Shown piece by piece: positions 45,665-54,758 of a stretch of DNA of 64,000 bases. Positions within the stretch are counted from its first letter, which is position 1. The number at the start of each line of letters is the position of its first letter. The DNA comes from Gammaproteobacteria bacterium (GTDB taxonomy: Bacteria; Pseudomonadota; Gammaproteobacteria; Chromatiales; Chromatiaceae). The DNA lies in the NCBI GenBank assembly GCA_021773975.1, contig JAJFJN010000075.1, positions 1 through 64,000 of the forward strand, given 5' to 3'. Below the pieces are notes generated by a model. The model was not told where the DNA came from. It was given only the letters and a program-made list of their open reading frames with translations, and did not search any database. Made by a program: the position numbers and the translations under genes.

Positions 45665-46495
45665 ATGATGCTCTCTTTTCTAAAAATGCATGGCTTAGGC
45701 AATGACTTTGTTGTTTTTGATGCCATCAATCAAAAAATCAACCTGACCACACAGCAGATCCAATTTATTGCAGACCGTCATTTTGGCATTGGTTGTGATC
45801 AAGTTCTATTGGTTGAATCTCCCCGCTCATTGGATACTGATTTTTACTATCGGATATTTAATGCGGATGGTTCCGAGGTTGAACAGTGTGGTAATGGCGC
45901 ACGCTGTTTTGCTAACTTTGTACATATGACAGGCTTGAGTGACAAAGAGATTCTGCATGTTGGCACGCTTTCGGGCAGCCTTCATCTACGGCATGAGAAT
46001 GATGGTCAAGTCAAAGTGAATATGGGGTCACCAACACTGGAGCCTGCTTTAATACCATTTGAAGCGGAGAGTCAGTCAAAACACTATTCGATCGAGGTTG
46101 ACAATCAGTGCTTAAAAATTGCAGCCGTCTCCATGGGGAATCCGCATGCTGTTATACAGGTAAAGTCGGTGGCAGATGCACCTGTTAAACAGATTGGCTC
46201 ATCGTTAGAAAAGCATCCCATTTTCCCTCAGCGGGTTAATGTAGGGTTTATGGCAGTAAAGGATCGTAAACATATCGATCTGCGGGTCTTTGAACGTGGC
46301 ACAGGAGAAACATTAGCCTGTGGCTCAGGTGCTTGTGCGGCGGTGGTTGCTGGGCGAATGAATGGATTGCTGGATGAGCAGGTAGAGGTCAGTCTGCCTG
46401 GTGGCACTCTTATGATAAGCTGGGCAGGAGGCGAAGCACCCGTATGGATGAGCGGCCCGGCTATCAAGGTATTTGAGGGTAAAATAAAGTTATGA
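45665..46495 (+). CDS. dapF: Diaminopimelate epimerase
   Basis: The 276-residue protein has both catalytic Cys motifs: EQCGNGARCFANF and LACGSGACAAVVAG, with MHGLGNDFVVFD at the start. It converts LL- to meso-diaminopimelate for lysine and peptidoglycan. Its stop overlaps the DUF484 gene start by four bases, the conserved dapF-DUF484-xerC order. Confidence 0.96.
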   Translation: MMLSFLKMHGLGNDFVVFDAINQKINLTTQQIQFIADRHFGIGCDQVLLVESPRSLDTDFYYRIFNADGSEVEQCGNGARCFANFVHMTGLSDKEILHVGTLSGSLHLRHENDGQVKVNMGSPTLEPALIPFEAESQSKHYSIEVDNQCLKIAAVSMGNPHAVIQVKSVADAPVKQIGSSLEKHPIFPQRVNVGFMAVKDRKHIDLRVFERGTGETLACGSGACAAVVAGRMNGLLDEQVEVSLPGGTLMISWAGGEAPVWMSGPAIKVFEGKIKL

Positions 46496-47190
46496 CCATA
46501 CAAACAGAGCCGCTTGGAGAATCATTGGAAACGGAGGCTACTATTGCTCAATACTTAGCTGCAAATCCAGATTTTTTTGAACGCCACGAATCACTCTTGT
46601 TAGAGCTGAGATTGCCTCATATTAATGGTGGCAGTGTCTCCTTGCTTGAACGCCAGCTTGCAGCACTGCGTAAAGAGTGTGCTAGCTATCAACACAGGCT
46701 AGATACGCTGGTTGAAGTGGGTCATAAAAATGATCTTCTTTTAGAGCGCCTGCACCAGTTGACGCTGGCGCTGATTGATACCACAGACCTGGATGAAGTG
46801 CTTAATGTACTCGAGGATCAGCTGCATGATAAGTTTAAAGCGGATTGTGTAGAGTTGAGACTTTTTACTCCAGCTGAGTTGGAAAACCCTTCAGTATTGG
46901 ATCTATCAGAACAGAAAGGACTCACTCATTTTCAAACCTTTTTCCATAAAAACAGACCACAGTGCAGCCCTCTAACCCAAGAGCAGCACTCTTTTCTATT
47001 TGGCTCTGAAGCTAAAGAGATACATTCCACTGTATTGATACCAATAAAGAATGAAAGCATCGTGGGTATGCTGGCTATTGGAAGTGGTGATGAAGAGCGC
47101 TTTCAACATGGTATGAGCACGGAGTTTCTTAATCGTTTAGGGGAGGTGGTCAGCCAAAGGCTAGAGATGGTCTCCGAGCCTGGCGCCTAG
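46492..47190 (+). CDS. DUF484 family protein
   Basis: The 232-residue protein matches the DUF484 family that sits between dapF and xerC: IAQYLAANPDFFERHESLL near the start and a GAF-like C-terminal half with HSTVLIPIKNESIVGMLAIGS (in part). A coiled coil is likely around residues 55-90. The function is unknown. Confidence 0.9.
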   Translation: MTIQTEPLGESLETEATIAQYLAANPDFFERHESLLLELRLPHINGGSVSLLERQLAALRKECASYQHRLDTLVEVGHKNDLLLERLHQLTLALIDTTDLDEVLNVLEDQLHDKFKADCVELRLFTPAELENPSVLDLSEQKGLTHFQTFFHKNRPQCSPLTQEQHSFLFGSEAKEIHSTVLIPIKNESIVGMLAIGSGDEERFQHGMSTEFLNRLGEVVSQRLEMVSEPGA

Positions 47191-47201
47191 TCTGAGCCGT
47201 T

Positions 47202-48116
47202 ATGAACATGCCATCAGAAGCACCGCTTCAAATTTGGCTTAATCATTTCTTAAATCATCTACGACATGAGCGGTGTTTATCGCCCCATACCCTGAGTAAC
47301 TATCAACGAGACCTGCAACGTATCAAGGCATGGTGTTTGACACAAAATATTGTTGCCTGGGCTGACCTCACTCAGCCGCATGTGCGTAGTTTTATAGCTA
47401 TGCGTCACCGCCAGGGCATCTCAGGTAAAAGCCTGCAACGGGAGCTTTCTTCCTTACGTACTCTCTTCCGTTACCTGCAACGTGAAAAGCAGGCAGAAAA
47501 CAATCCCGCTCAGGGCGTACGCCCGCCAAAATCACAACGAAAACTGCCCTCCGTATTGGATGCCGATCAATTAGGTTGCCTATTAGACCAACCCAGTGAT
47601 GAGCCTCTTACCGTAAGAGATCTAGCTATGATGGAGCTTTTTTACTCATCAGGTTTGCGATTAAGCGAGTTGGTTTCATTGAATCTGACAAATATAGATT
47701 TGGTTGATGCCATTGTTGAGGTCACCGGTAAGGGTGATAAAACCCGGCGGGTTCCTGTGGGTGAAAAAGCACGACAAAGCCTGGAGCGATGGTTGATAGT
47801 GCGTGCCGGAATGGTCTCCCCCGATGAATCGGCTCTGTTTATTAGCCAGCGAGGCAAGCGCATCTCCCCTCGAACAGTGCAGCAGCGTGTGCATAAATTA
47901 ACACAGGAGAGAGGTGTGCCAACCGATGTCCATCCGCATATGTTACGGCACAGTTTTGCCAGTCACCTGCTTGAATCCTCTGGTGATTTACGCGCGGTGC
48001 AAGAACTGCTGGGGCATGCAGATATCAGTACTACTCAAATCTATACGCACTTGGATTTTCAGCACCTTGCTAAGGTCTATGATAAGGCCCATCCAAGGGC
48101 GCGGCGTAAAAAATGA
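47202..48116 (+). CDS. xerC: Tyrosine recombinase XerC
   Basis: The 304-residue protein has an N-terminal SAM-like DNA-binding domain (FLNHLRHERCLSPHTLSNYQ) and the catalytic domain with Arg in SSGLRLSELV, Lys in TGKGDKTRRVP, HxxR in HMLRHSFASHLL, HADISTTQIYTHLDF containing the Tyr nucleophile. With XerD it resolves chromosome dimers at dif. It follows DUF484 by 11 bases. Confidence 0.95.
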   Translation: MNMPSEAPLQIWLNHFLNHLRHERCLSPHTLSNYQRDLQRIKAWCLTQNIVAWADLTQPHVRSFIAMRHRQGISGKSLQRELSSLRTLFRYLQREKQAENNPAQGVRPPKSQRKLPSVLDADQLGCLLDQPSDEPLTVRDLAMMELFYSSGLRLSELVSLNLTNIDLVDAIVEVTGKGDKTRRVPVGEKARQSLERWLIVRAGMVSPDESALFISQRGKRISPRTVQQRVHKLTQERGVPTDVHPHMLRHSFASHLLESSGDLRAVQELLGHADISTTQIYTHLDFQHLAKVYDKAHPRARRKK

Positions 48117-48190
48117 CTAAAAGCAAAACCAGTGTAAAATAACACTTATTGTAAGGTAATTATAAGTGACTCATAGAAAAGTAAATTTTT

Positions 48191-49594
48191 ATGCAAAAAC
48201 CAACAATTAAACGCATTACACTGAAAAACTTAACGGCTTTTTTAATGGCACTGTCATTGGCTACGTTGGTTATTCTTACCGTGAATTTCAGAAGTATCTC
48301 AGTCAGGATTATGGAGGATAAGGCGCTTGCTATCTCAGAGGTAATAAAGGCGGGCCTTACCTCACATATGAGAGCCGAAATCATGGAGAATCGGGAGTAC
48401 TTTCTTGCTGAAATTAATGCACTGACCCTAGTTAATAATGTTGCAATTATCAGATCAAAAGAGGTAATAGAGCAATTTGGTGAGGGGCATTGGCGGGAAA
48501 AAGAGCATGATCATGTCACTGAACAGGCGTTTACAAGTGGTCAACCCGTTTTTATCCTTAATGATATTGAGATAGAGCCTTATTTAAGGGCTATCGTACC
48601 CTTTATCGCCTCTACGAGTGAGCAGCTAAATTGCCTGAAATGCCATGAGGTAAAGGAGGGTACTGTGCTAGGTGCCGTAGATTTAAGGCTTGATCTCACC
48701 GAGTATAGAAATACAACGGCCAAACTATTAGCGGCTATTGGCTTGGTTACCTTTACCTTTATTTTTCTGATTGTTGTCAATAATTTCAGGACCATCCAGC
48801 GTTATGTGCAAGATCCATTAAATAAGCTCATTAGGCGGGGTGAAGATGCCTATTACACTCATACACCCATTGATGCTGATGAGTTTGAGTGCCTGGAATT
48901 TGAGAATGTAGCTAAAGAGATCAATCTGTTTACTGAAGATGTTATTCACCGACAAGCGGTTATCGAAAAGAAAAACCTCGAATTAGAGGCGATGTCGGAT
49001 GAAATTGAAAACACTCTTCAGGAGACCATTTTCACGATGGGTGTTATTGAGGAGCAACGATCTAAAGAGACAAATAACCATACCCTGCGTGTTACCAAAT
49101 ATAGTCAGTTGTTAGGTCACCTGTATGGATTGACTGAAAGGGAACTTGAGCTTTTAGCTATGGCTGCACCACTGCATGATATTGGTAAGTTGGGTATACC
49201 GGATGCGATTTTATTGAAACCAGGCAAATTAACAAAAAAAGAGTACGAGATAATGAAGAATCACTGCTTGATTGGCTACAACATGCTGAGCCATTCAAGT
49301 CGGGATGTCCTTCAGTCAGCCGCCATCATTGCTTTCCAACATCATGAACGATGGGATGGTACGGGTTACCCACAAGGCCTTGTAGGAGATGATATTCATA
49401 TCTTTGGGCGCATTGTCACCTTGGCAGATGTCTTTGATGCCTTAGCTGCGAAACGGGTGTATAAGGAAAAATGGGCAGCATCCAAAATACTTGCCTATAT
49501 TGAAGAGGAGCAGGGCGGACAGTTTGATCCTAAACTAGTAGAACTCCTGATAAAAAATATCAATGAATTTCTTGCCATTAAACATCGTTATTAA
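48191..49594 (+). CDS. Membrane HD-GYP protein with haem-binding DUF3365-like sensor
   Basis: The 467-residue protein has two membrane helices (about 12-32 and 175-197) around a periplasmic sensor of DUF3365/Tll0287 type with a c-type haem motif LNCLKCHEVKEG near residue 148. A cytoplasmic linker and coiled coil (VIEKKNLELEAMSDEIENT) lead to an HD-GYP domain with HDIGKLGIPD near 329 and HHERWDGTGYPQ near 383. HD-GYP enzymes hydrolyse c-di-GMP. The haem suggests redox or gas control. A two-receiver regulator and PilZ gene follow. Confidence 0.85.
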   Translation: MQKPTIKRITLKNLTAFLMALSLATLVILTVNFRSISVRIMEDKALAISEVIKAGLTSHMRAEIMENREYFLAEINALTLVNNVAIIRSKEVIEQFGEGHWREKEHDHVTEQAFTSGQPVFILNDIEIEPYLRAIVPFIASTSEQLNCLKCHEVKEGTVLGAVDLRLDLTEYRNTTAKLLAAIGLVTFTFIFLIVVNNFRTIQRYVQDPLNKLIRRGEDAYYTHTPIDADEFECLEFENVAKEINLFTEDVIHRQAVIEKKNLELEAMSDEIENTLQETIFTMGVIEEQRSKETNNHTLRVTKYSQLLGHLYGLTERELELLAMAAPLHDIGKLGIPDAILLKPGKLTKKEYEIMKNHCLIGYNMLSHSSRDVLQSAAIIAFQHHERWDGTGYPQGLVGDDIHIFGRIVTLADVFDALAAKRVYKEKWAASKILAYIEEEQGGQFDPKLVELLIKNINEFLAIKHRY

Positions 49595-49616
49595 TAATGA
49601 CTGTAACTAATTAAAT

Positions 49617-50417
49617 ATGGAATCATTAACTATAGCTGAACTGTTTGTAATGTTGGTGGAGCCATCGAGCACCCAAGCGCGCATTATTTGTGAACGTTTG
49701 GAAGAGGCTGGCACCGTTAACCCATCTTGGAAGAAAGATGGTAAAAGTGCGCTTGCTGCTATGCCAGAAGAGCAGCCAGACTTAATCATCAGTGCCATGT
49801 ATCTGCCAGATATGACCGGTATTGATCTGGTTCGGGCTATGCGAGATACCCCTGAACTTACTGAAATGCCCTTCATGCTCATATCCAGTGAAACAGATGA
49901 GCACTACCTTGAACCTATTCGGCAGGCAGGCGCTATAGCACTACTGCCAAAGCCTTTTGCAACAGGGGATCTGAAACGAGCGCTCTATGCCACATTGGAT
50001 TACATAACACCTAATACTGAGCTACTGGAAGACCTTAACCCAGCAGCGATTAAGACACTTGTGGTGGATGATAGCCTGATGGCTCGCAACCATATCTCCA
50101 GGGTTCTGAACAATATTGGTATAGAGAGCATTACCCAAGTAGAAAATGGTAAAGAGGCTATCGAGGCACTACAGGCTGATTACTTTGATCTGTTGGTTAC
50201 AGACTACAATATGCCGGAAATGGATGGTCAGGAGCTGGTTAGATATGTGCGGGATAATAGCACCCAAGGTTCTATCCCTATCATTATGGTGACCAGTGAA
50301 ACAGATGAAAGCCGCCTCTCTGCTGTACGACAAGCCGGGGTTTCTGCCATCTGTGATAAGCCTTTTGAAACCCGTTCGGTTTTATCCCTTCTGCAACAGA
50401 TTTTGAGAGACGTTTAA
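49617..50417 (+). CDS. Two-receiver response regulator with degenerate first receiver
   Basis: The 266-residue protein has two receiver domains and no output domain. The first (residues 8-130) has Ala60 where the phosphoacceptor Asp should be (LIISAMYLPDMTG) and lacks the acidic pair (LVEPS), so it cannot be phosphorylated in the usual way; it keeps the Lys in LLPKPF. The second (145-266) is complete: VVDDS, Asp196 in VTDYNMPEMDG and CDKPF. It may signal by protein contact, for example to the HD-GYP neighbour 22 bases upstream. Confidence 0.85.
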   Translation: MESLTIAELFVMLVEPSSTQARIICERLEEAGTVNPSWKKDGKSALAAMPEEQPDLIISAMYLPDMTGIDLVRAMRDTPELTEMPFMLISSETDEHYLEPIRQAGAIALLPKPFATGDLKRALYATLDYITPNTELLEDLNPAAIKTLVVDDSLMARNHISRVLNNIGIESITQVENGKEAIEALQADYFDLLVTDYNMPEMDGQELVRYVRDNSTQGSIPIIMVTSETDESRLSAVRQAGVSAICDKPFETRSVLSLLQQILRDV

Positions 50418-50427
50418 TCTGGGGGTG

Positions 50428-50841
50428 TTACTTCATCCCTGACATGTAACGGAAAAAATAGACGTTCTTTGCTATGTTGGCAGGATAAAACTCTATGCCT
50501 AATTGGTACTGCACCTGATCAGCGGCATCTGTTTTAGTAGTTTCAGAGCGTTTATGCCAGGCAACAACACCAACAACAGCAAGTACCAAGCCAGCCTCCT
50601 CATACATTAGTTGAATACGCTCACCCTTCTCTATCAATCGTTTTGACTCGACACCGACGCCAAATGGAGAGATGTTTTGCAACATCAAAATGCCATGTGT
50701 TTCAGATTGTCCTTCGATGGAGAAGCTTAACCTCCCCTGGCGGTTTGGTAATGCAGTATATCGTTCAGATTGACGTGACTCGGTGGGTGAAACAGCAATA
50801 TTCTCTTTCATCTTTATTAAAACCCTTTGAGATAAAGCCAT
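50428..50841 (-). CDS. PilZ-domain-like protein
   Basis: The 137-residue protein resembles PilZ: an N-terminal Arg-rich segment (ESRQSERYTALPNRQGRLSF) and ILMLQNISPFGVGVE, where the family has D/N-x-S-x-x-G. The c-di-GMP-binding arginines are not perfectly placed, so binding is likely but not certain. It is convergent with the response regulator gene, 10 bases apart. A shorter start at Met11 is possible. Confidence 0.65.
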   Translation of the reverse strand: MALSQRVLIKMKENIAVSPTESRQSERYTALPNRQGRLSFSIEGQSETHGILMLQNISPFGVGVESKRLIEKGERIQLMYEEAGLVLAVVGVVAWHKRSETTKTDAADQVQYQLGIEFYPANIAKNVYFFRYMSGMK

Positions 50842-51051
50842 CAGGACAACCCCAGAATCAAAAGGTTAATCCACAGTCGATCGCTTATTAAATTTTTATC
50901 TATATATAAGGCTAGGCGAGGTAGGGTATGAATTCTAGGCAGATATACGCCTATAATTCGCATGATTTGATTTAAAATTATCCACCTAATTTTATTCCTA
51001 CTGTATTAATCAGGTACAATCAACGGTTTCCAAATTTTAAAGGATCATAAT

Positions 51052-51594
51052 GTGGAGCCGCTAAAGGGCACAACAATTCTCTCTGTCCGCCGAAATGGGC
51101 GGGTAGTGATAGGGGGCGACGGTCAAGTCTCTATGGGCAATACTGTCATGAAAGGCAATGCCCGCAAGGTGAGGCGACTCTATAAAGATCGCGTACTGGC
51201 GGGCTTTGCAGGTGCTACCGCAGATGCATTCACCCTGTTTGAGCGATTTGAAGGTAAGCTGGAAAAGCACCACGGCCATCTGACTCGATCAGCCGTTGAG
51301 TTGGCAAAAGACTGGCGGACAGATCGCTCACTGCGTCGACTTGAGGCGCTGCTCTGCGTTGCAGATAGCAAAGCATCATTGATCATTACCGGCACAGGCG
51401 ATGTCATTGAGCCAGAAAATAGCCTGATGGCCATTGGCTCTGGCGGTACTTTTGCCCAATCAGCGGCTGTTGCCTTGCTGGAAAATACCGATTTGAGTGC
51501 GCGTGAGATCGTGGAAAAAAGCCTCGGTATTGCTGCTGATATCTGTGTCTACACCAACCACAATCGAGTTCTTGAAGAACTGGAAGCTGAATAG
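51052..51594 (+). CDS. hslV: ATP-dependent protease subunit HslV
   Basis: The 180-residue protein is a proteasome-like protease: mature N-terminal Thr in [22 protein letters not shown] (given in part), [13 protein letters not shown] and [13 protein letters not shown]. The start codon is GTG at 51052 after AAAGGATC; an ATG three bases earlier would be in frame but its frame differs in sequence context, and the overlapping ATG frame stops at once. It forms the proteolytic core with HslU. Confidence 0.95.
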   Translation: MEPLKGTTILSVRRNGRVVIGGDGQVSMGNTVMKGNARKVRRLYKDRVLAGFAGATADAFTLFERFEGKLEKHHGHLTRSAVELAKDWRTDRSLRRLEALLCVADSKASLIITGTGDVIEPENSLMAIGSGGTFAQSAAVALLENTDLSAREIVEKSLGIAADICVYTNHNRVLEELEAE

Positions 51595-51605
51595 AGTCGG
51601 AATCT

Positions 51606-52946
51606 ATGTCTGAAATTACTCCACAAGAGATTGCCCAGGAACTGGACAAACACATCATCGGTCAGGCGGCTGCCAAGCGAGCTGTAGCTATCGCACTGCG
51701 CAACCGCTGGCGACGCGCCCAGATTACAGGTGACCTGCGTGATGAGATTACCCCCAAAAATATCCTGATGATCGGTCCGACCGGTGTTGGTAAAACCGAG
51801 ATCGCCCGTCGTCTGGCAAAACTGGCCAATGCACCATTTATAAAGATTGAAGCCACCAAGTTTACTGAGGTGGGCTATGTGGGGCGGGATGTTGAGTCCA
51901 TTATCCGCGACCTTGCTGACTCTGCTGTAAAAATGGTGCGTGAAACTGCGATGGCGGAGGTAAGAGAGCCAGCCAAACAGGCGGCTGAAGAGCGGGTGCT
52001 AGAGGCACTGCTGCCATCTCCAACTCCAACTACTTTTGAAGCAGACAGTCAGTCAGCACCCACAACCAGCTCCAATACGCGTGAGAAATTTCGCGCCAAG
52101 ATACGCGCGGGTGAGCTGGATGATAAAGAGATTGAGATTGAAGTGAGTGGCGCGCAGCTGGGGGTTGAGATTATGGCGCCTCCTGGCATGGAGGAGATGA
52201 CCAGCCAACTGCAAGGTATGTTTCAAAATATGGGTTCGAATAAAACCCGTCAACGTAAACTGCGTATCAAAGATGCACTTAGGCTGCTGGAAGATGAAGA
52301 GGCAGCCAAACGCGTCAATGAAGAAGATATTAAACTGCAAGCCGTAGAGATGGTCGAGCAGAATGGCATCGTCTTTTTGGATGAACTGGATAAGGTTGCC
52401 AGCCGTTCAGAATATGGTGGTCCAGATGTCTCTCGCGAGGGTGTACAGCGTGATCTATTGCCACTGGTTGAGGGTTGCACTGTCTCCACCAAGCAGGGGA
52501 TGATCAAGACGGATCATATTCTATTTATTGCCTCCGGAGCCTTTCACCTGTCCAAGCCATCAGATCTGATCCCCGAGCTTCAAGGGCGATTGCCGATCCG
52601 GGTTGAGCTGGATGCTCTGACCACTGAAGATTTCACCCGTATCCTGACCGAGCCTGATGCGTCGCTCACCGACCAATATAAAGCCTTGATGGCAACGGAA
52701 GAGGTTACACTGGCTTTCACTGAAGAGGGTGTGACCCGTCTGGCTGAGATTGCATGGCAGGTGAATGAACGCACCGAGAATATTGGTGCGCGTCGATTGC
52801 ACACCGTGCTAGAGCGACTGTTAGAGAGTGCCTCTTACGAAGCCTCAGAATTGAAAGGTCAAACCATTGTAATAGATACAGACTACGTTGATGCCCAACT
52901 ATCCGAGCTGGCATCAGATGAAGATTTAAGCCGTTACATTCTTTAA
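51606..52946 (+). CDS. hslU: ATP-dependent protease ATPase subunit HslU
   Basis: The 446-residue AAA+ unfoldase has Walker [20 protein letters not shown] pore region, Walker B VFLDELDK and the C-terminal arm. It unfolds substrates for HslV. It follows hslV by 11 bases and precedes the DUF971-ubi group, a common gammaproteobacterial order. Confidence 0.96.
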   Translation: MSEITPQEIAQELDKHIIGQAAAKRAVAIALRNRWRRAQITGDLRDEITPKNILMIGPTGVGKTEIARRLAKLANAPFIKIEATKFTEVGYVGRDVESIIRDLADSAVKMVRETAMAEVREPAKQAAEERVLEALLPSPTPTTFEADSQSAPTTSSNTREKFRAKIRAGELDDKEIEIEVSGAQLGVEIMAPPGMEEMTSQLQGMFQNMGSNKTRQRKLRIKDALRLLEDEEAAKRVNEEDIKLQAVEMVEQNGIVFLDELDKVASRSEYGGPDVSREGVQRDLLPLVEGCTVSTKQGMIKTDHILFIASGAFHLSKPSDLIPELQGRLPIRVELDALTTEDFTRILTEPDASLTDQYKALMATEEVTLAFTEEGVTRLAEIAWQVNERTENIGARRLHTVLERLLESASYEASELKGQTIVIDTDYVDAQLSELASDEDLSRYIL

Positions 52947-52961
52947 TCCCAGGTATTGTTT

Positions 52962-53324
52962 ATGTCCAAATTTACTCCTACAGAAATTAAGCTGAATCGT
53001 GATAATCGTATGCTGAGCGTCGCTTTTCCCGATGGCTCCAGCTACGATTTGTCCTGTGAATATCTGCGAGTATTCTCCCCCTCTGCTGAGGTTCAGGGGC
53101 ACAGTGCCGAAGAAGCCACGCTACAGATTGGCAAAGAGCATGTGAACATCACCAATATTGAACCGGTCGGCAACTATGCGGTACTGCTGCACTTTGATGA
53201 TGGCCATAACACCGGCTACTACACATGGGATACCCTGTATGAACTGGGCTGTAATCAGGAGCAAAACTGGGCCAAGTATCTGGCTGACTTAAAAGCAGCC
53301 GGTATCAATCGCCTGCCTCATTAA
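52962..53324 (+). CDS. DUF971/GBBH-like_N domain protein
   Basis: The 120-residue protein matches the DUF971 family: [21 protein letters not shown] (in part) and [16 protein letters not shown]. The fold resembles the N-terminal domain of gamma-butyrobetaine hydroxylase. Related proteins have been linked to Fe-S handling, but the function is not firmly known. The start is ATG 52962 (MSKFTPTEI). It lies in the conserved hslVU-ubiE interval. Confidence 0.9.
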   Translation: MSKFTPTEIKLNRDNRMLSVAFPDGSSYDLSCEYLRVFSPSAEVQGHSAEEATLQIGKEHVNITNIEPVGNYAVLLHFDDGHNTGYYTWDTLYELGCNQEQNWAKYLADLKAAGINRLPH

Positions 53325-53374
53325 GCGCCTGGCTTTATCTATTACTTAATATTGATTCCCAACGAGAAAATGTC

Positions 53375-54124
53375 ATGACGGAAAACAACAGCACCCATTT
53401 TGGATATGAAACGGTAAATACCGCAGAGAAGGCAGGGCGTGTACGCCAGGTATTTGATTCAGTCGCCTCCCGTTATGACATCATGAATGACCTTATGTCA
53501 TGCGGTGTTCATCGCCTCTGGAAGCGCTATGCCATTGAATTGGCTGGCGTACGCAAAGGCCATAAGGTGTTGGATCTGGCCGCAGGCACGGGTGATCTTT
53601 CCGCCCGCTTTGCTGGCTTGGTTGGACCGAAGGGCGAGGTTGTATTCTCGGACATCAATGCCGCTATGTTGGAGCAGGGCCGCCAACGCATGGCCAACGA
53701 TGGTTTGGTCGGCAATGTGCGTTATGTTCAAGCTGATGCCCAGTATCTCCCTTTCCCTGACAACCATTTTGATTGTGTCACTATTGCTTTTGGTCTGCGC
53801 AATGTTACCGATAAGCAGTTGGCGCTGAATGCCATGTATCGGGTACTGAAGCCAGGTGGCCGTCTGCTGGTACTGGAGTTTTCTAAGGTTGAGATGCAAC
53901 CACTGAAGGCCACCTACGACTTCTACTCATTCAAGCTGCTACCAAAGATTGGCAAATTTGTTGCCAATGATGAAGAGAGCTATCGCTATCTGGCTGAATC
54001 CATCCGCATGCATCCAGATCAAGAGACCCTCAAAGGGATGATGGATACAGCAGGTTTTGAACGGTCTGAATTCTTTAACCTAACCGGTGGTGTTGTTGCT
54101 GTGCATCGTGGGTATAAGTTCTAA
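53375..54124 (+). CDS. ubiE: Ubiquinone/menaquinone C-methyltransferase UbiE
   Basis: The 249-residue SAM methyltransferase has the UbiE pattern: [29 protein letters not shown] (SAM loop), FGLRNVTD and the C-terminal [15 protein letters not shown]. It methylates the benzoquinol ring in ubiquinone synthesis. It ends on ubiJ with a one-base overlap. Confidence 0.96.
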   Translation: MTENNSTHFGYETVNTAEKAGRVRQVFDSVASRYDIMNDLMSCGVHRLWKRYAIELAGVRKGHKVLDLAAGTGDLSARFAGLVGPKGEVVFSDINAAMLEQGRQRMANDGLVGNVRYVQADAQYLPFPDNHFDCVTIAFGLRNVTDKQLALNAMYRVLKPGGRLLVLEFSKVEMQPLKATYDFYSFKLLPKIGKFVANDEESYRYLAESIRMHPDQETLKGMMDTAGFERSEFFNLTGGVVAVHRGYKF

Positions 54125-54756
54125 TGAGTATTCCGGAACTTGCATTTGCAGGGCTGGAAGAGGCTCTAAATCAATATGTTGCGATGGACCCAAAGACAGC
54201 AGCTGAACTGGCCAAGCTGCATGGGCGTGCGATTGCACTGGATATTGCGGGGCCTGAAATTCGCTTGTTTCTGATTCCAGGGCCTGGGCGTTTGCAGGTG
54301 CTGCGTCTATATGAAGGTGAGCCAGAGTGTACATTGCGAGGCTCACCGATGGCACTGGCTCGCTTGAGCGTAGCTAAAGAGAAAGGTGTTGATCAGCTCT
54401 TCTCGGGGCAGATTGAGATCAGTGGTGACGTAGAATTAGGCCGCCGTTTTGGTGAGATTCTTGGCGCGCTGAATATTGATTGGGAAGAGCATCTGGCGGC
54501 ACATATGGGTGACTTTATTGCCCATGATGTAGTGAGTGGCGTGCGTTTTATTGCTGACCGGGGTCGTCAGACAGTTGGTAGCATTGGGAAAAGCCTTGCT
54601 CAGTATGTTCAGGGCGAAGGGAAACGCTTACCAGAGCGCCCAGAGATTCAGGAATTCACCACTAAAATCGACACCTTACGGGATGATTTTGATCGCCTCC
54701 AGGCAAGAATAGATCGTCTGCGCAACCAGGCTGCATCAAACAACTCCGAGAACTAA
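54124..54756 (+). CDS. ubiJ: Ubiquinone biosynthesis accessory factor UbiJ
   Basis: The 210-residue protein has an SCP2 lipid-binding domain (IRLFLIPGPGRLQVLR, FSGQIEISGDVELGRRF) and a C-terminal coiled coil. UbiJ is a scaffold of the soluble Ubi complex that binds ubiquinone intermediates. It lies between ubiE and ubiB, the standard order. Confidence 0.94.
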   Translation: MSIPELAFAGLEEALNQYVAMDPKTAAELAKLHGRAIALDIAGPEIRLFLIPGPGRLQVLRLYEGEPECTLRGSPMALARLSVAKEKGVDQLFSGQIEISGDVELGRRFGEILGALNIDWEEHLAAHMGDFIAHDVVSGVRFIADRGRQTVGSIGKSLAQYVQGEGKRLPERPEIQEFTTKIDTLRDDFDRLQARIDRLRNQAASNNSEN

Positions 54757-54758
54757 CA

